This document shows positions 32,906 through 42,263 of a DNA stretch of 64,000 bases, one piece after another (within the stretch, counting starts at the first letter, position 1; each line of letters opens with the position of its first letter). The stretch is from Nitrospira sp. (GTDB lineage Bacteria; Nitrospirota; Nitrospiria; Nitrospirales; Nitrospiraceae). Below the pieces are notes generated by a model that had not been told where the DNA came from, made no database searches, and worked only from the letters and a program-made list of their open reading frames with translations. The position numbers and the translations under genes were made by a program. The DNA is taken from NCBI GenBank assembly GCA_029194535.1, contig JARFXR010000001.1, positions 1,372,721 to 1,436,720 of the forward strand, given 5' to 3'.

Positions 32906-33985
32906 ATGAATCAAGGCCAATACGCGGCCAAACCGACAACGAGGGATTGGGCGGAGTTTTGCTGTCCGGAATGCATGGGAACGCTGATGAAACTCTCTGA
33001 TGCCTACAGTTGCCCGTCTTGTGAGCGACGGTACCCGATCCAAGAAGGGATTCCCTGTTTCTCTGAACTCTCGACCTACCATGGTGAGGTACCGAAGGAC
33101 CTGATGACGACCATTCTCAAGGACTCGGAACGGCTCGGATACAGGAAGGCGTTCGAACAACACATCCAGGATCCATTCATCTACAAGTACGTGGATGACG
33201 AGAGTCGTTCGTTATGGATCAACATCATTCCGCATGGTCCGGATTCGACGTTCTTGGACGTCGGTTGCGGATGGGGAACGAATGCGGCTCCGATTTCTCA
33301 GGAGGTGGGGACGGTCATTGCCTTGGATGCCACCTTTGAACGTGTCAAGTTCGTCCAGATTCGCTGTCGCCAGGATAAGAAATTCAATGTGGTTCCGATT
33401 CTGGGCTCAGCCATCAAGCTACCGCTTCCAGACAACAGTGTAGACATCGTGGCGTTCAACGGAGTTCTCGAATGGCTGGGCGGTATTGACACAACCAGAA
33501 ATCCCGTCGAACTTCAACAGCAGGCATTGCGGGAGGCCTGGAGGGTCCTCAGGCCTGATGGCTATGTGTATATCGGGATCGAGAATCGGTACAGTTTGCG
33601 ATACATGTTGGGTGACCAGGACGACCATAGCTTCATGAAATATACGAGCCTGATGCCTCGAGGAGTGGCTAATCTGTACTGCCGCCTGCGGACAGGTGGG
33701 GCGTATTTCACCTATACGCATTCGCTGGCAGAATACCACCGGTTCCTGCGCGAAGCGCAGTTTGCGAATGTCCGTTCCTATTTTCCCTGGCCAGACTATC
33801 GCAATCCCACCTCCATTGTTTCCTTGGAGAGAGAAGCTGTTGTCAAGCATTTGTCAGCTCTGATGGGTAATGGCGCAGGACTATCCTTCCGGCAACGCGT
33901 ATATTTGACCCTGCTGAAGCTCCTTACCGTCTGTGAGGGTAGGGGGCGTCTCTGTCACTCATTTTGCTTTGTCGCGCAGAAATAG
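32906..33985 (+). CDS. Class I methyltransferase with N-terminal zinc-ribbon-like domain
   Basis: A 359-residue methyltransferase. Residues ~13-50 read FCCPECMGTLMKLSDAYSCP followed by SCERRYPIQEGIPCF, a Trm112-like pair of C-x2-C knuckles that can bind zinc. The SAM domain has FLDVGCGWGTNAAPI (motif I, about residue 113), VIALDAT, NSVDIVAFNGVLEWLG and VLRPDGYVYIGIENRYSLRY. E-N-R-Y-S after strand 5 is found in methyltransferases of glycan loci. It begins one base after the phosphatase stop and ends one base before the next GT4 ATG, so it belongs to the same operon. Target hydroxyl unknown. Confidence 0.86.
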   Translation: MNQGQYAAKPTTRDWAEFCCPECMGTLMKLSDAYSCPSCERRYPIQEGIPCFSELSTYHGEVPKDLMTTILKDSERLGYRKAFEQHIQDPFIYKYVDDESRSLWINIIPHGPDSTFLDVGCGWGTNAAPISQEVGTVIALDATFERVKFVQIRCRQDKKFNVVPILGSAIKLPLPDNSVDIVAFNGVLEWLGGIDTTRNPVELQQQALREAWRVLRPDGYVYIGIENRYSLRYMLGDQDDHSFMKYTSLMPRGVANLYCRLRTGGAYFTYTHSLAEYHRFLREAQFANVRSYFPWPDYRNPTSIVSLEREAVVKHLSALMGNGAGLSFRQRVYLTLLKLLTVCEGRGRLCHSFCFVAQK

Positions 33986-33986
33986 G

Positions 33987-35105
33987 ATGAAGCAAACAAG
34001 CGGCAAGACTATCCTGTTCCTCTCCACGAGTAGCGGACCAGGCGGAGCAGAACGAATGATCAGTAGCCTCGCCGCCTCCCTGGAGGTGCTTGGCTTTCGT
34101 GTCCTCGTCGGGCTGTTTCGTCCAGGCTGGCTCAAGGAGCAATGTGAAAGCAAAGGATTGGGCGTCCATGTGTTGCCCATTAGGGGGATGTTCGGTTGGA
34201 GGTGGTTTCGAGAATGCTGGAAACTTGTTCGCCGTGAACGTGTAAGTCTTATACATTCCCATGAGTTCAGCGCGATTGTCTATGGATGGATCATTGCTCG
34301 ACTGGCCGGCCTGCCATTCGTGGGGACCATCCACGGGAAGAATTATTTTTGGGAAAAGCGGCGACGCCGCCTGGCCTACCGAATGGTCGCTCGATTCGGA
34401 AAGCTGGCGGCGGTTTCTGAAGACCTCAAAAGATTCGTCATCGACAAAATAGGTCTTGCGGACTCGGCAGTTCAAGTGATCTATAACGGCGTGGAACCAG
34501 GCCGACTGGTAACCCAGGAGGAAATGGTTAAGAGTCGAACAGAATTGGGTTTGTTCAGCAAGGGACTTGTCGTCGGAGCGATTGGAAGCCTGTACCCCGT
34601 GAAGGGGCATCGGTATCTGCTGGATGCGATGCCGGCCGTTCTCTCTCGATATCCCGACCTCGTACTCTTGCTGGTCGGACGGGGGATCCTGGAAGATCAG
34701 CTCAAGGAGCAGGCTAAGGAGTTGGGGATCGAGCGACATGTCCGCTTTTTAGGAATGCGCAACGACATCTCGAAGATTTTGGCTAGTCTGGACGTTTTTG
34801 TGTTGCCCTCCCTGTCGGAAGGTCTCTCACTGGCGCTCTTGGAGGCGATGGCGGCCGGACGACCTGCCGTGGCAACTCGGGTGGGAGGAAACGCGGAGTT
34901 GGTCGTAGAAGGAGAAACCGGCTTGCTGGTGTCCTCGAATGACCCCAAAGCCTTGACCGACGCCCTATGCAGGTTGTTGGCTAATGGGACTATGCGGGAG
35001 ACCCTCGGTCGAAATGCCGTCGAGAGAATTCGGCGACGGTTCAGTGCCGGACGGATGGGTGAGAACTACCAGCAGCTCTATACCAGCCTCCTTCGCATCG
35101 GGTAG
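33987..35105 (+). CDS. Glycosyltransferase family 4
   Basis: A 372-residue GT-B enzyme. ILFLSTSSGPGGAERMISSL is the N-terminal motif, VGTIHGKNYFWEKRRRRLAY an acceptor-side helix, GAIGSLYPVKGHRYLLDAMP the start of the donor domain, and PSLSEGLSLALLEAMAAGRP the E-x7-E donor site (about residues 273-292). I use ATG 33987, one base after the methyltransferase stop; longer frames would overlap that gene heavily. The C-terminal half closely resembles that of the GT4 at 39093-40229, suggesting duplication within the locus. Confidence 0.92.
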   Translation: MKQTSGKTILFLSTSSGPGGAERMISSLAASLEVLGFRVLVGLFRPGWLKEQCESKGLGVHVLPIRGMFGWRWFRECWKLVRRERVSLIHSHEFSAIVYGWIIARLAGLPFVGTIHGKNYFWEKRRRRLAYRMVARFGKLAAVSEDLKRFVIDKIGLADSAVQVIYNGVEPGRLVTQEEMVKSRTELGLFSKGLVVGAIGSLYPVKGHRYLLDAMPAVLSRYPDLVLLLVGRGILEDQLKEQAKELGIERHVRFLGMRNDISKILASLDVFVLPSLSEGLSLALLEAMAAGRPAVATRVGGNAELVVEGETGLLVSSNDPKALTDALCRLLANGTMRETLGRNAVERIRRRFSAGRMGENYQQLYTSLLRIG

Positions 35106-35117
35106 AAGGAATTCCGG

Positions 35118-36533
35118 ATGCATCCTACCGTAGCATTCCAGGGATCGAAGGGGCCCGGAGAGTTCAGCCAGTCGCAGCCGCTTCCCGGCCGCAATCCGAA
35201 TCTTCAGATAGGCATGCGGCCTCAGGGACAGCCAGAAAGCAAAGCGGGCTTTTACCTCGTCTTGGCAAATCTGATCTTTGAGTTTGGGCGTCCTCAAGAT
35301 CAGCTTCCGGGCATCAAAGGCATTCCCTTTGGGATGGGGCTTTCAATATTGATTCTCTTAAAAGTGTTGAGGTCAGGAAAGATCAACTTTTCCAGACTTC
35401 AAACGAAGCTCTGGATACCGCTCCTTGGCATCATGGCAATTCATGTGCCGATCGCCACAAACAATTTCTGGGCGCTCATGACATTTAAGGATATGGTTCT
35501 TCTCTACTGTGTGTATCTCGGCATTGTCACTTTCGTTGATTCTACAGAAAAGATGATGACCCTCATGAAGTTGTGGGTCGGCATTCACGGCTTTCTGGCA
35601 GTGATGGGAATAATGAAGGGAGGAAAAGGTATCGGTTCGTGGATGGGAGACGAAAATGACTTCTGCATGGTAATGGACATGGCCGCGCCGTTCGCCTACT
35701 TTTTGATGTTCTCCGCAACCGATGTCGTGCAGCGGTTGAAATATCTCGGTGTTCTGGGAACCATTATTCTGGGGGCCATGGCTAGTCTGTCGCGCGGAGG
35801 GTTTATGGGACTGGCGGCCGTTGGGGCCTATTGCTGGTATCGCTCTCCCAGGAAAATGAATGCTCTGATTGTATTGGCTGTCGCGGCGGTCTTTATGGTG
35901 GTGCTTGCGCCGGAATCCTACTGGGACGAAATAGCTTCTTCAACCAGCGATGAAACGCTTCAGCATGGTACCGGCGCCGAACGGTTTTATACCTGGGGCA
36001 TTGGGATGGAGATGTTTTACTGGAATCCCATCATCGGGATTGGGCAGAGTAATTTCCCCTGGACTTTTGATATTTACCAGGAAGGGAGGACGTTTAAAGG
36101 AAGATCCATAGCCGGCCGGCAGGCGCACTCGGCCTGGGTTACGCTGATTTCAGAGTTAGGACTTGCCGGCATCATCATTATCGGGCTGATGTTCTATCAA
36201 TGCTACAAAGATCTTAAACTTGTGAGGGTCAATCTCTCACCTGCTGAGTCGGTACGAAAGCACGGACAAATCATGAAAGTTGGTGAAGATGTTCGCGTGT
36301 ACCTTGCAAGAGCAATGGAAGGAAGTTTGATTGGCTTTATCGTTAGTGGAGTATTCATCTCCATCCTCTGGTATCCGAGTCTGTGGATTATGGTCGCTTT
36401 CGTGGTGGCGCTCCGAAATGTTTCGGAAGGAGTCGGCGACGAAACGAGGACGACATTGGTTCGCGGGGTCCCGTTACCAAAGCTCGAAGCGAAGCCATCC
36501 TCGCCGAAGTCCTCATTCGGGCGTGCACCCTAA
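35118..36533 (+). CDS. O-antigen ligase/polymerase family (WaaL/Wzy-like) membrane protein
   Basis: A 471-residue protein with about ten membrane segments after a ~45-residue polar N terminus. FEFGRPQDQLPGIKGIPFG begins the conserved part, a form I associate with exosortase-locus O-glycosylation ligases. GAMASLSRGGFMGLAAVGAY has the conserved S-R-G-G before a helix, and GRQAHSAWVTLISELGLAG in the large periplasmic loop holds the conserved R-x-x-H. These enzymes attach finished glycan to an acceptor or polymerise repeat units on the periplasmic side. No Wzx flippase is seen in the window; the export route may be the ABC ATPase at the left end or a flippase elsewhere. Confidence 0.85.
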   Translation: MHPTVAFQGSKGPGEFSQSQPLPGRNPNLQIGMRPQGQPESKAGFYLVLANLIFEFGRPQDQLPGIKGIPFGMGLSILILLKVLRSGKINFSRLQTKLWIPLLGIMAIHVPIATNNFWALMTFKDMVLLYCVYLGIVTFVDSTEKMMTLMKLWVGIHGFLAVMGIMKGGKGIGSWMGDENDFCMVMDMAAPFAYFLMFSATDVVQRLKYLGVLGTIILGAMASLSRGGFMGLAAVGAYCWYRSPRKMNALIVLAVAAVFMVVLAPESYWDEIASSTSDETLQHGTGAERFYTWGIGMEMFYWNPIIGIGQSNFPWTFDIYQEGRTFKGRSIAGRQAHSAWVTLISELGLAGIIIIGLMFYQCYKDLKLVRVNLSPAESVRKHGQIMKVGEDVRVYLARAMEGSLIGFIVSGVFISILWYPSLWIMVAFVVALRNVSEGVGDETRTTLVRGVPLPKLEAKPSSPKSSFGRAP

Positions 36534-36607
36534 TGACCTCACAATAGTCTGGCATTCCGCTTTTCAATCTTTCGCAGAAAACTTCGTTGAAACTGAATTC
36601 TCTTAAA

Positions 36608-37660
36608 ATGGTTTTCTGGATCGCTTGCTTCCTGGTCGCTCTGGAATTGGGGCTAGAAGTTCGGGCAAGACATCGTGGCTGGGAAACCCTGATTTTCGGA
36701 TTTCCGGTCACGAGTGAGAGTGTGCCTGCAGGACAGCAAGGCAATCAGGAATTCGGGCCGACTCCGAGTTTCCCATTTCGGAGTAGGATCGTTCCACAGC
36801 AAAAGGTATCTCCTAATCATCGATATTGGATAGCGTCGTCGTCTCATGCGGAAGATATTTATCTTTCTCCCTCGAAGACATTCCCAAATGTTCTCGAACG
36901 CCTCTTGAAGGAGAAGGGATCCAATGCAGTGGTACTAAATGCCTCGCGCGCTGGGTTCGATATTCCGGAAAACGTAAATGAGCTGAGGCGGTTTGGCAAA
37001 CAATGGCAGCCTGATTATGTCATTCTCTATCAGATGTCGTTGTCGATTTCTTCTATCGCCAAACGAACTCTCTCAGGTAGTCGGGTGCAAGGAGCAGCAC
37101 AACCAAACAATCAACCCAAGGCAGCGGGACCTATAACATGGGCGAATTGGCTAGTTGAGCACACGACGATCTATGCAAACGTCAAGGGACAGATTTCAGC
37201 ACGAATTGGCGCAAGCCGTGTCCTCGTGAATGATCTGGGGATCAAGGGAGAACAAGAGTATGTGGCGATGCTGCAGACTTTTATCAATACCGTTAGATCC
37301 ATGGGATCCGTGCCAGTTCTCACGACATTTGCGACGAGTCACACAAGAAAGGATCTTGCAGTAATACCTAATGATATAGCCCTGGGAATGTTCAAGTACA
37401 GCAGCTTCTTGTCAGTGGAAGGATGGGTCGTATCAGTTGAACGGCTCAATGCGACTGTTAGGAGGGTTGCATCTGAAGAGGGGGTCATGGTGATCGATCT
37501 AGAAGGTCCTGTCGCCGGTCGTCCTGAATTGTTCAAGGACTTTGTGCACTTCTCGCCGGCAGGCCATGAAGCCGTTGCGGAGGTAATAGGAGAGGCGCTT
37601 ATCAAACGGGAGAATACCGATCCGAAGCCTTCAATCGCGCAGCATGGACCTATTCAATGA
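36608..37660 (+). CDS. SGNH-type acyltransferase partner of MBOAT 2
   Basis: A 350-residue protein with an N-terminal membrane helix (MVFWIACFLVALELGLEV) and a periplasmic domain. RYWIASSSHAEDIYL places a likely nucleophile at about Ser79 (S-x-H variant of the GDSH block), and KDFVHFSPAGHEAVAEVI near residue 316 provides Asp-x-x-His. ATG 36608 is used; a TTG at 36587 is in frame and neither has a strong ribosome site. The stop overlaps the MBOAT start by four bases, the same arrangement as the SGNH-MBOAT pair at 10293-13012, but sequence similarity between the two SGNH proteins is low. Confidence 0.75.
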   Translation: MVFWIACFLVALELGLEVRARHRGWETLIFGFPVTSESVPAGQQGNQEFGPTPSFPFRSRIVPQQKVSPNHRYWIASSSHAEDIYLSPSKTFPNVLERLLKEKGSNAVVLNASRAGFDIPENVNELRRFGKQWQPDYVILYQMSLSISSIAKRTLSGSRVQGAAQPNNQPKAAGPITWANWLVEHTTIYANVKGQISARIGASRVLVNDLGIKGEQEYVAMLQTFINTVRSMGSVPVLTTFATSHTRKDLAVIPNDIALGMFKYSSFLSVEGWVVSVERLNATVRRVASEEGVMVIDLEGPVAGRPELFKDFVHFSPAGHEAVAEVIGEALIKRENTDPKPSIAQHGPIQ

Positions 37661-39057
37661 CCTTTAATTCCTCAGAATTCCTGTTCTTTTTCCCGCTGGT
37701 CTTCATGGTCTACATGATTGCCTTTGATCGCGAGCGCTGGAGGGAGATGGCGCTCCTGGTCTCGAGCTACGTGTTCTACATGTCCTGGAATTGGCGGTAC
37801 GCAGGACTTCTAGCATTGTCCACTGTCGTCGACTATACGGTTGGACGCCTGATTGTAGGAGAGCCGCGGACCAACGTGAGAAGGGCGATCCTAATCGCGA
37901 GTCTCTGTTCGAATCTCGGCATGTTGTGTGTATTCAAATATTACAACTTCTTCGTTGAGTTGGCGACGCCGACCATCATCTTTCTTGGATCGGATGTTTC
38001 ATTTCTTAAGCACGAGTTGTTGCTGCCCGTTGGCATCTCTTTCTATACATTTCAGACGATGAGCTACACCATTGACTTGTATCGAGGAGAGAAGGTCCTT
38101 GAGAGAGACTTTCTGAAGTTCGCGGTGTTCGTGGCGTTTTTCCCGCAGTTGGTTGCCGGACCTATCGTCCGTGCGAAGCAATTTCTCCCTCAGCTTCACC
38201 GTCTCCCGCTTGTAACGCCGGAACGTGTGCAAGATGGGTTCTTGCTGGTATTCAGAGGATTGTTCAAAAAGATTGTTATTGCCGACCTCTTGGGGCTACT
38301 CGCAGTCGATAAGGTATTCGCGAATCCGTCAGCGTTCTCTTCTTGGGATCTTATCATCGCTCTGTATGCGTATGCCTTTCAGATTTACAATGACTTTTCA
38401 GGTTACAGTGATATTGCAATCGGGCTCGCTAGAATTCTCGGGTTTGACCTCCCGAAAAATTTTGACAGACCATACCTTTCTCAAAGTGTGAGAGAATTCT
38501 GGACGAGATGGCATATAACGCTCTCAACGTGGCTAAGGGACTACCTCTATATAAGTCTTGGAGGTAATCGGGGGACACCATGGCGCACGCGCGTGAATTT
38601 GATGATTACGATGTTGCTGGGCGGTCTCTGGCATGGTGCGGCCCTTCATTTCATTGTGTGGGGTGCCTATCACGGATTCTTGTTGATCTTATGGAGAGAC
38701 AAGGGCGGTGGACCCAGTCTCAGCTGTTGGTGGATTACTGTACGCAAGCAGTTGATTTGTTTTCATTTGATTGTGTTTGGCTGGCTCTTATTCAGAGTTC
38801 AAGATCTATCCGAGTTGTTGCGCTATATTGAAAGCGTTTTGAGAAATGGGTGGGGAACTCAGTTTCATGGGATATTTTATGCGATCTTTGGTCTTGCAAT
38901 TCTGCTTCATATAGTTCCGATCAAGAGGGTCCAGAAAATAGAATCACAATTCTTGAGGCTTCCCGTTCCGGTTCAGGCCAGCGCCTATGCCATGTTATTG
39001 GTTCTGTTTTGTGGATTCACTCTGGAATCTCCGGCGTTCATCTATTTTCAATTCTGA
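37657..39057 (+). CDS. MBOAT O-acyltransferase 2, ending in FIYFQF
   Basis: A 466-residue AlgI-like membrane protein. LPVGISFYTFQTMSYTIDLY, FFPQLVAGPIVRAKQFLPQL, NDFSGYSDIAIGLARILGFD, QSVREFWTRWHITLSTWLRD and GGLWHGAALHFIVWGAYHG are the hallmark blocks; His326 is the expected catalytic histidine. The protein ends ...LESPAFIYFQF, an F-I-Y-x-x-F tail directly after the last membrane helix. No carrier or adenylation gene is nearby, so the likely donor is acetyl-CoA. With the coupled SGNH protein it should O-acetylate an exported polymer. Confidence 0.93.
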   Translation: MTFNSSEFLFFFPLVFMVYMIAFDRERWREMALLVSSYVFYMSWNWRYAGLLALSTVVDYTVGRLIVGEPRTNVRRAILIASLCSNLGMLCVFKYYNFFVELATPTIIFLGSDVSFLKHELLLPVGISFYTFQTMSYTIDLYRGEKVLERDFLKFAVFVAFFPQLVAGPIVRAKQFLPQLHRLPLVTPERVQDGFLLVFRGLFKKIVIADLLGLLAVDKVFANPSAFSSWDLIIALYAYAFQIYNDFSGYSDIAIGLARILGFDLPKNFDRPYLSQSVREFWTRWHITLSTWLRDYLYISLGGNRGTPWRTRVNLMITMLLGGLWHGAALHFIVWGAYHGFLLILWRDKGGGPSLSCWWITVRKQLICFHLIVFGWLLFRVQDLSELLRYIESVLRNGWGTQFHGIFYAIFGLAILLHIVPIKRVQKIESQFLRLPVPVQASAYAMLLVLFCGFTLESPAFIYFQF

Positions 39058-39092
39058 ACGATAGAAACAGAATGGTTCGTAAGGAAAACGGC

Positions 39093-40229
39093 ATGATCAG
39101 AGTCTGCCATGTGGCGGTCGCGGATTTATGGGCCGGAGCAGAGGTGCAGCTCAAGGTCCTACTATCCAAGCTGCGGCGCAGACGAGATCTGAGTCTTGCC
39201 GTGATCCTTTTCAATGAGGGCAGACTAGAAAAGGAAATCAACGGTCTCGGTATCCCTGTGAAGGTATTCCCCGAGCATCTGTGGGGACCGCCGAGAATCT
39301 TTCGCGAACTGGTCCATGAATTCAGACGATCAAATACCCAGCTCGTGCATACGCACAAGTACAAAGACACGATTCTGGCAGCCACTGCCGCGAAGTTAGC
39401 CGGTGTTCGCACTGTCATGCGAACGGTGCATGGTCTCACCGAACCGTTTGTCGGGCTGAATGCCTTAAAGATGTGTCTCTATGAATCCCTTGAACGGCGT
39501 GTCCACCGCCATTGCGTCGATGTCCTCATTCCCGTCTCAGAAACAATTGAAGGATACATCAAGAAGCAGAAAGATGGTGGGAGGGTCGTGTGCATTCGAA
39601 ATGGGATAGACCTCAGGGCTGTGCCAACGCAGGAGGAGAGGCGGCTTATGCGCGCCGAACTCGGCATAGACAATGGAACTAGGCTGATCGGGGCGGTCGG
39701 TCGGCTCACGCCTGTAAAAGGATTGAAGTATCTGTTGCGAGCAGCGAAACTGTTCTTGGGCTCGGACCCGAATTGCAAAGTGCTCATCGTGGGAGACGGA
39801 AATATTCGCAAGGAACTTGAGGAGGAAGCCCGGGTGTTGGGAATTTCTCAGCGCGTAGTGTTTCTCGGACATCGGGAGGACTGTCAGCAATTGATGTCAG
39901 CTCTGGACATCTTTGTGCTTCCATCACTGAGCGAGGGGATTCCTATGGCGCTTCTCGAAGCGATGTCGGCCTCTCGCGCCATCGTGGCCAGCCGCGTCGG
40001 AGGAGTTCCTGAAGTCATTGAGGATGGAGTCCACGGTTTCCTGGTCGAGCCGAAGGACGTGGATGCTCTCGCGACAAAATGCGTGCAGCTGGTTAGATCC
40101 CCTGAATTAGTCAGGACGATGGGCGAGGCTGCGAGAAAGCAGGTTGAACGTGAGTTCTCAGCGGAGGATATGGCTCATCAGGTTTCACTGCTCTATAGAG
40201 AACTTGTCGCAGCGGAGAGCGACGAATGA
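39093..40229 (+). CDS. Glycosyltransferase family 4
   Basis: A 378-residue GT-B enzyme. IRVCHVAVADLWAGAEVQLK starts it, THKYKDTILAATAAKLAG and MRTVHGLTEPF mark the acceptor domain, GAVGRLTPVKGLKYLLRAAK opens the donor domain, and PSLSEGIPMALLEAMSASRA is the E-x7-E site. AAGGAAAA lies seven bases before ATG 39093, which I prefer over the in-frame ATG at 39072. The stop overlaps the next start by four bases (ATGA). It resembles the GT4 at 33987-35105. Confidence 0.92.
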   Translation: MIRVCHVAVADLWAGAEVQLKVLLSKLRRRRDLSLAVILFNEGRLEKEINGLGIPVKVFPEHLWGPPRIFRELVHEFRRSNTQLVHTHKYKDTILAATAAKLAGVRTVMRTVHGLTEPFVGLNALKMCLYESLERRVHRHCVDVLIPVSETIEGYIKKQKDGGRVVCIRNGIDLRAVPTQEERRLMRAELGIDNGTRLIGAVGRLTPVKGLKYLLRAAKLFLGSDPNCKVLIVGDGNIRKELEEEARVLGISQRVVFLGHREDCQQLMSALDIFVLPSLSEGIPMALLEAMSASRAIVASRVGGVPEVIEDGVHGFLVEPKDVDALATKCVQLVRSPELVRTMGEAARKQVEREFSAEDMAHQVSLLYRELVAAESDE

Positions 40230-42247
40230 ACATCGGCGAGGAACAGTCATCCATCCGTTCGCTAAGGATCGCCCTCATCGGTGCTGGCCGACACGCTCAG
40301 CACCATGTTCGTGCGATTCTCAGATGCTCCGGCGCGGATCTTGTTGCTGTGGCGGATCCCTCCGATGCGGCTCAGGCAGCCATGAAGCAGGTCGCGCCCA
40401 GGGCCAAACAGTACAACAGTCCTGAAGACCTTCTTTCAGCTGAACGCCCCGATGTCATCCACATCTGTACGCCCCCGGCTTCCCATGCCTTGTTGGCCTT
40501 AGCGGCATTGAAAGCTGGATGCCACGTCTACGTTGAAAAGCCCTTTACCGAACGAGTGGAAGACGCGGAGCTTGTCCTGAAGGAAGCTCACGCCAGGAAT
40601 CTGCTGGTCTGTGCCGGTCACCAGTTGCTCTACGAGTCGCCAACCAGGGTGCTGAAGCAATATCTGCCGTCGATCGGCTCCGTGGTTCATGTAGAGAGTT
40701 ATTTCTCCTTCCGTACGACCCGACATGCGCCTGGCGGGGGAAGGGTGCTCCGGGCCGATCATCAAATGCTTGATATCATTCCCCATCCGGTCTACCTCCT
40801 GCTGAATGTTCTAGAACAAGCAGCGGAAGGGCGCACCGAGCTTGTATCGCTGGAGTTCAACGACGTAGGAACAGTCCATGCGCTCCTGCGTCGTGGAGGC
40901 GTTACCGGAACGTTGGTCGTGACGCTCGAGGGTCGTCCTGTGGAAAGTTATCTGCGGGTGGTCGGGAAGAACGGAGCGCTTTTCGCCGATTATGTTCGAA
41001 GCACGACTCAGCGGCACATTGGACCTGGTTCATCCGGCATCGACAAATTATTGGCACCTTACCGGCAGGCGTGGCAGCTGCTGTCGAGCACGACATCGGC
41101 GATGGCGCGCCGCGTTCTCAACAGCCAGCGCAATTACCCCGGTCTAGTGGAACTCTTCTCGACTTTTTACAGTTCTATTCGCACCAATAGCTCTGCTCCG
41201 CTCTCTGCAGAAAGCCTGCTGGATACCGTGGGGATTTGCCAACAAGTTGCCGATGTTCTGAAGGCCGCCGAGGCCAAGGCTCTGACAGCCGCTGCGCCGA
41301 GATCGGTGGATTATCGGGGCGTGCTCGTCACGGGGGGAACAGGTCTGCTGGGGAGAGAAATTGTCCGAGCACTGATCTCACGCGGTCGTGGCGTGCGCGT
41401 CGTGGCTCGCCGCGAGCCGTCCCCATGGGAGCGCATCGCCGGGGTGGAATATGTCACGAGGGATATTGCCGCCGGGGCTGATGCATCTCTATTCAAGGGC
41501 ATCGATACAGTCATCCATGCGGCAGCCGAGACCGCAGGCGGATGGGACGAGCACCAACGTAACTCACTCGATGCCACGATTCACATGGTCAGGGGGACGG
41601 CGGCCTCCGGCATCGCGCATTTCATCCATGTGAGCAGCCTCGCCGTGCTGGCTCAAGCGAAGGGGAGACCAATCGGTGACCACCATCCGTTAGAGCCCGA
41701 TAGCAAGGGATCGGGGCCATATGTATGGGGGAAACTGGAATCGGAACGGCGCGCGGTTGATTTGGGGACTGAACTCGGTCTGTCGGTCAAAGTCATACGT
41801 CCGGGGGCGCTGGTGGACTATGACGAGTTCGATCCTCCCGGTCGTCTCGGGAAAAGGCTGGGGAATTGTTTTGTGGCTGTCGGCTCACCACATGACAGGC
41901 TTGGAATTGTCGACGTGAGGTTTGCCGGCCGGTTCCTAGCCTGGATGACTGATACTTGGGACAGCGTACCGAGTCCTTTGAATCTGCTTGATCCGGTGCT
42001 GCCGACCAAGCGCGAACTTCTGGATCATCTGCGAAAGAATAATCCCGATCTCACAGTCCTCTGGCTCCCGACCGTCCTATTGGTGCCGCTTTCCTGGTGT
42101 GTCACACTGCTGCAAAAGATGCTTCGTCCGGGCCAGCCCCCGATCAACGTGGCCAAGGTCTTCAGGGTGCTGCCGTATGACACTTCAGCGGTCACCTTGT
42201 TGGCAAAGTACGACGATAATCCCGCGCACAAATCGCTCGGTTCTTAA
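40226..42247 (+). CDS. Gfo/Idh/MocA oxidoreductase fused to an SDR epimerase/dehydratase
   Basis: A 673-residue bifunctional protein. Residues ~12-330 are a Gfo/Idh/MocA oxidoreductase: IALIGAGRHAQHHVRAIL (NAD-binding), VIHICTPPASHALLALAALK and CHVYVEKPFTERVEDAE with the E-K-P lysine. Residues ~355-600 are an extended SDR: GVLVTGGTGLLGREIVRAL, DTVIHAAAETAGGWDEHQ, HVSSLAVL and GPYVWGKLESERRAV, where the Tyr-x-x-x-Lys reads Y-V-W-G-K. A hydrophobic segment near residue 620 (VLWLPTVLLVPLSWCVTLL) may anchor it. Together the halves could oxidise and then epimerise or reduce a nucleotide sugar. The pairing in one chain is unusual to my knowledge. Confidence 0.88.
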   Translation: MNIGEEQSSIRSLRIALIGAGRHAQHHVRAILRCSGADLVAVADPSDAAQAAMKQVAPRAKQYNSPEDLLSAERPDVIHICTPPASHALLALAALKAGCHVYVEKPFTERVEDAELVLKEAHARNLLVCAGHQLLYESPTRVLKQYLPSIGSVVHVESYFSFRTTRHAPGGGRVLRADHQMLDIIPHPVYLLLNVLEQAAEGRTELVSLEFNDVGTVHALLRRGGVTGTLVVTLEGRPVESYLRVVGKNGALFADYVRSTTQRHIGPGSSGIDKLLAPYRQAWQLLSSTTSAMARRVLNSQRNYPGLVELFSTFYSSIRTNSSAPLSAESLLDTVGICQQVADVLKAAEAKALTAAAPRSVDYRGVLVTGGTGLLGREIVRALISRGRGVRVVARREPSPWERIAGVEYVTRDIAAGADASLFKGIDTVIHAAAETAGGWDEHQRNSLDATIHMVRGTAASGIAHFIHVSSLAVLAQAKGRPIGDHHPLEPDSKGSGPYVWGKLESERRAVDLGTELGLSVKVIRPGALVDYDEFDPPGRLGKRLGNCFVAVGSPHDRLGIVDVRFAGRFLAWMTDTWDSVPSPLNLLDPVLPTKRELLDHLRKNNPDLTVLWLPTVLLVPLSWCVTLLQKMLRPGQPPINVAKVFRVLPYDTSAVTLLAKYDDNPAHKSLGS

Positions 42248-42263
42248 CGCCTGTCACGCTGTT

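Noticed and set aside
41988-42263. N-terminal extension of the GT2 gene at 42264
   Set aside because: The extension runs in another frame through the end of the oxidoreductase-SDR fusion, has no family similarity, and ATG 42264 gives the usual membrane helix start.
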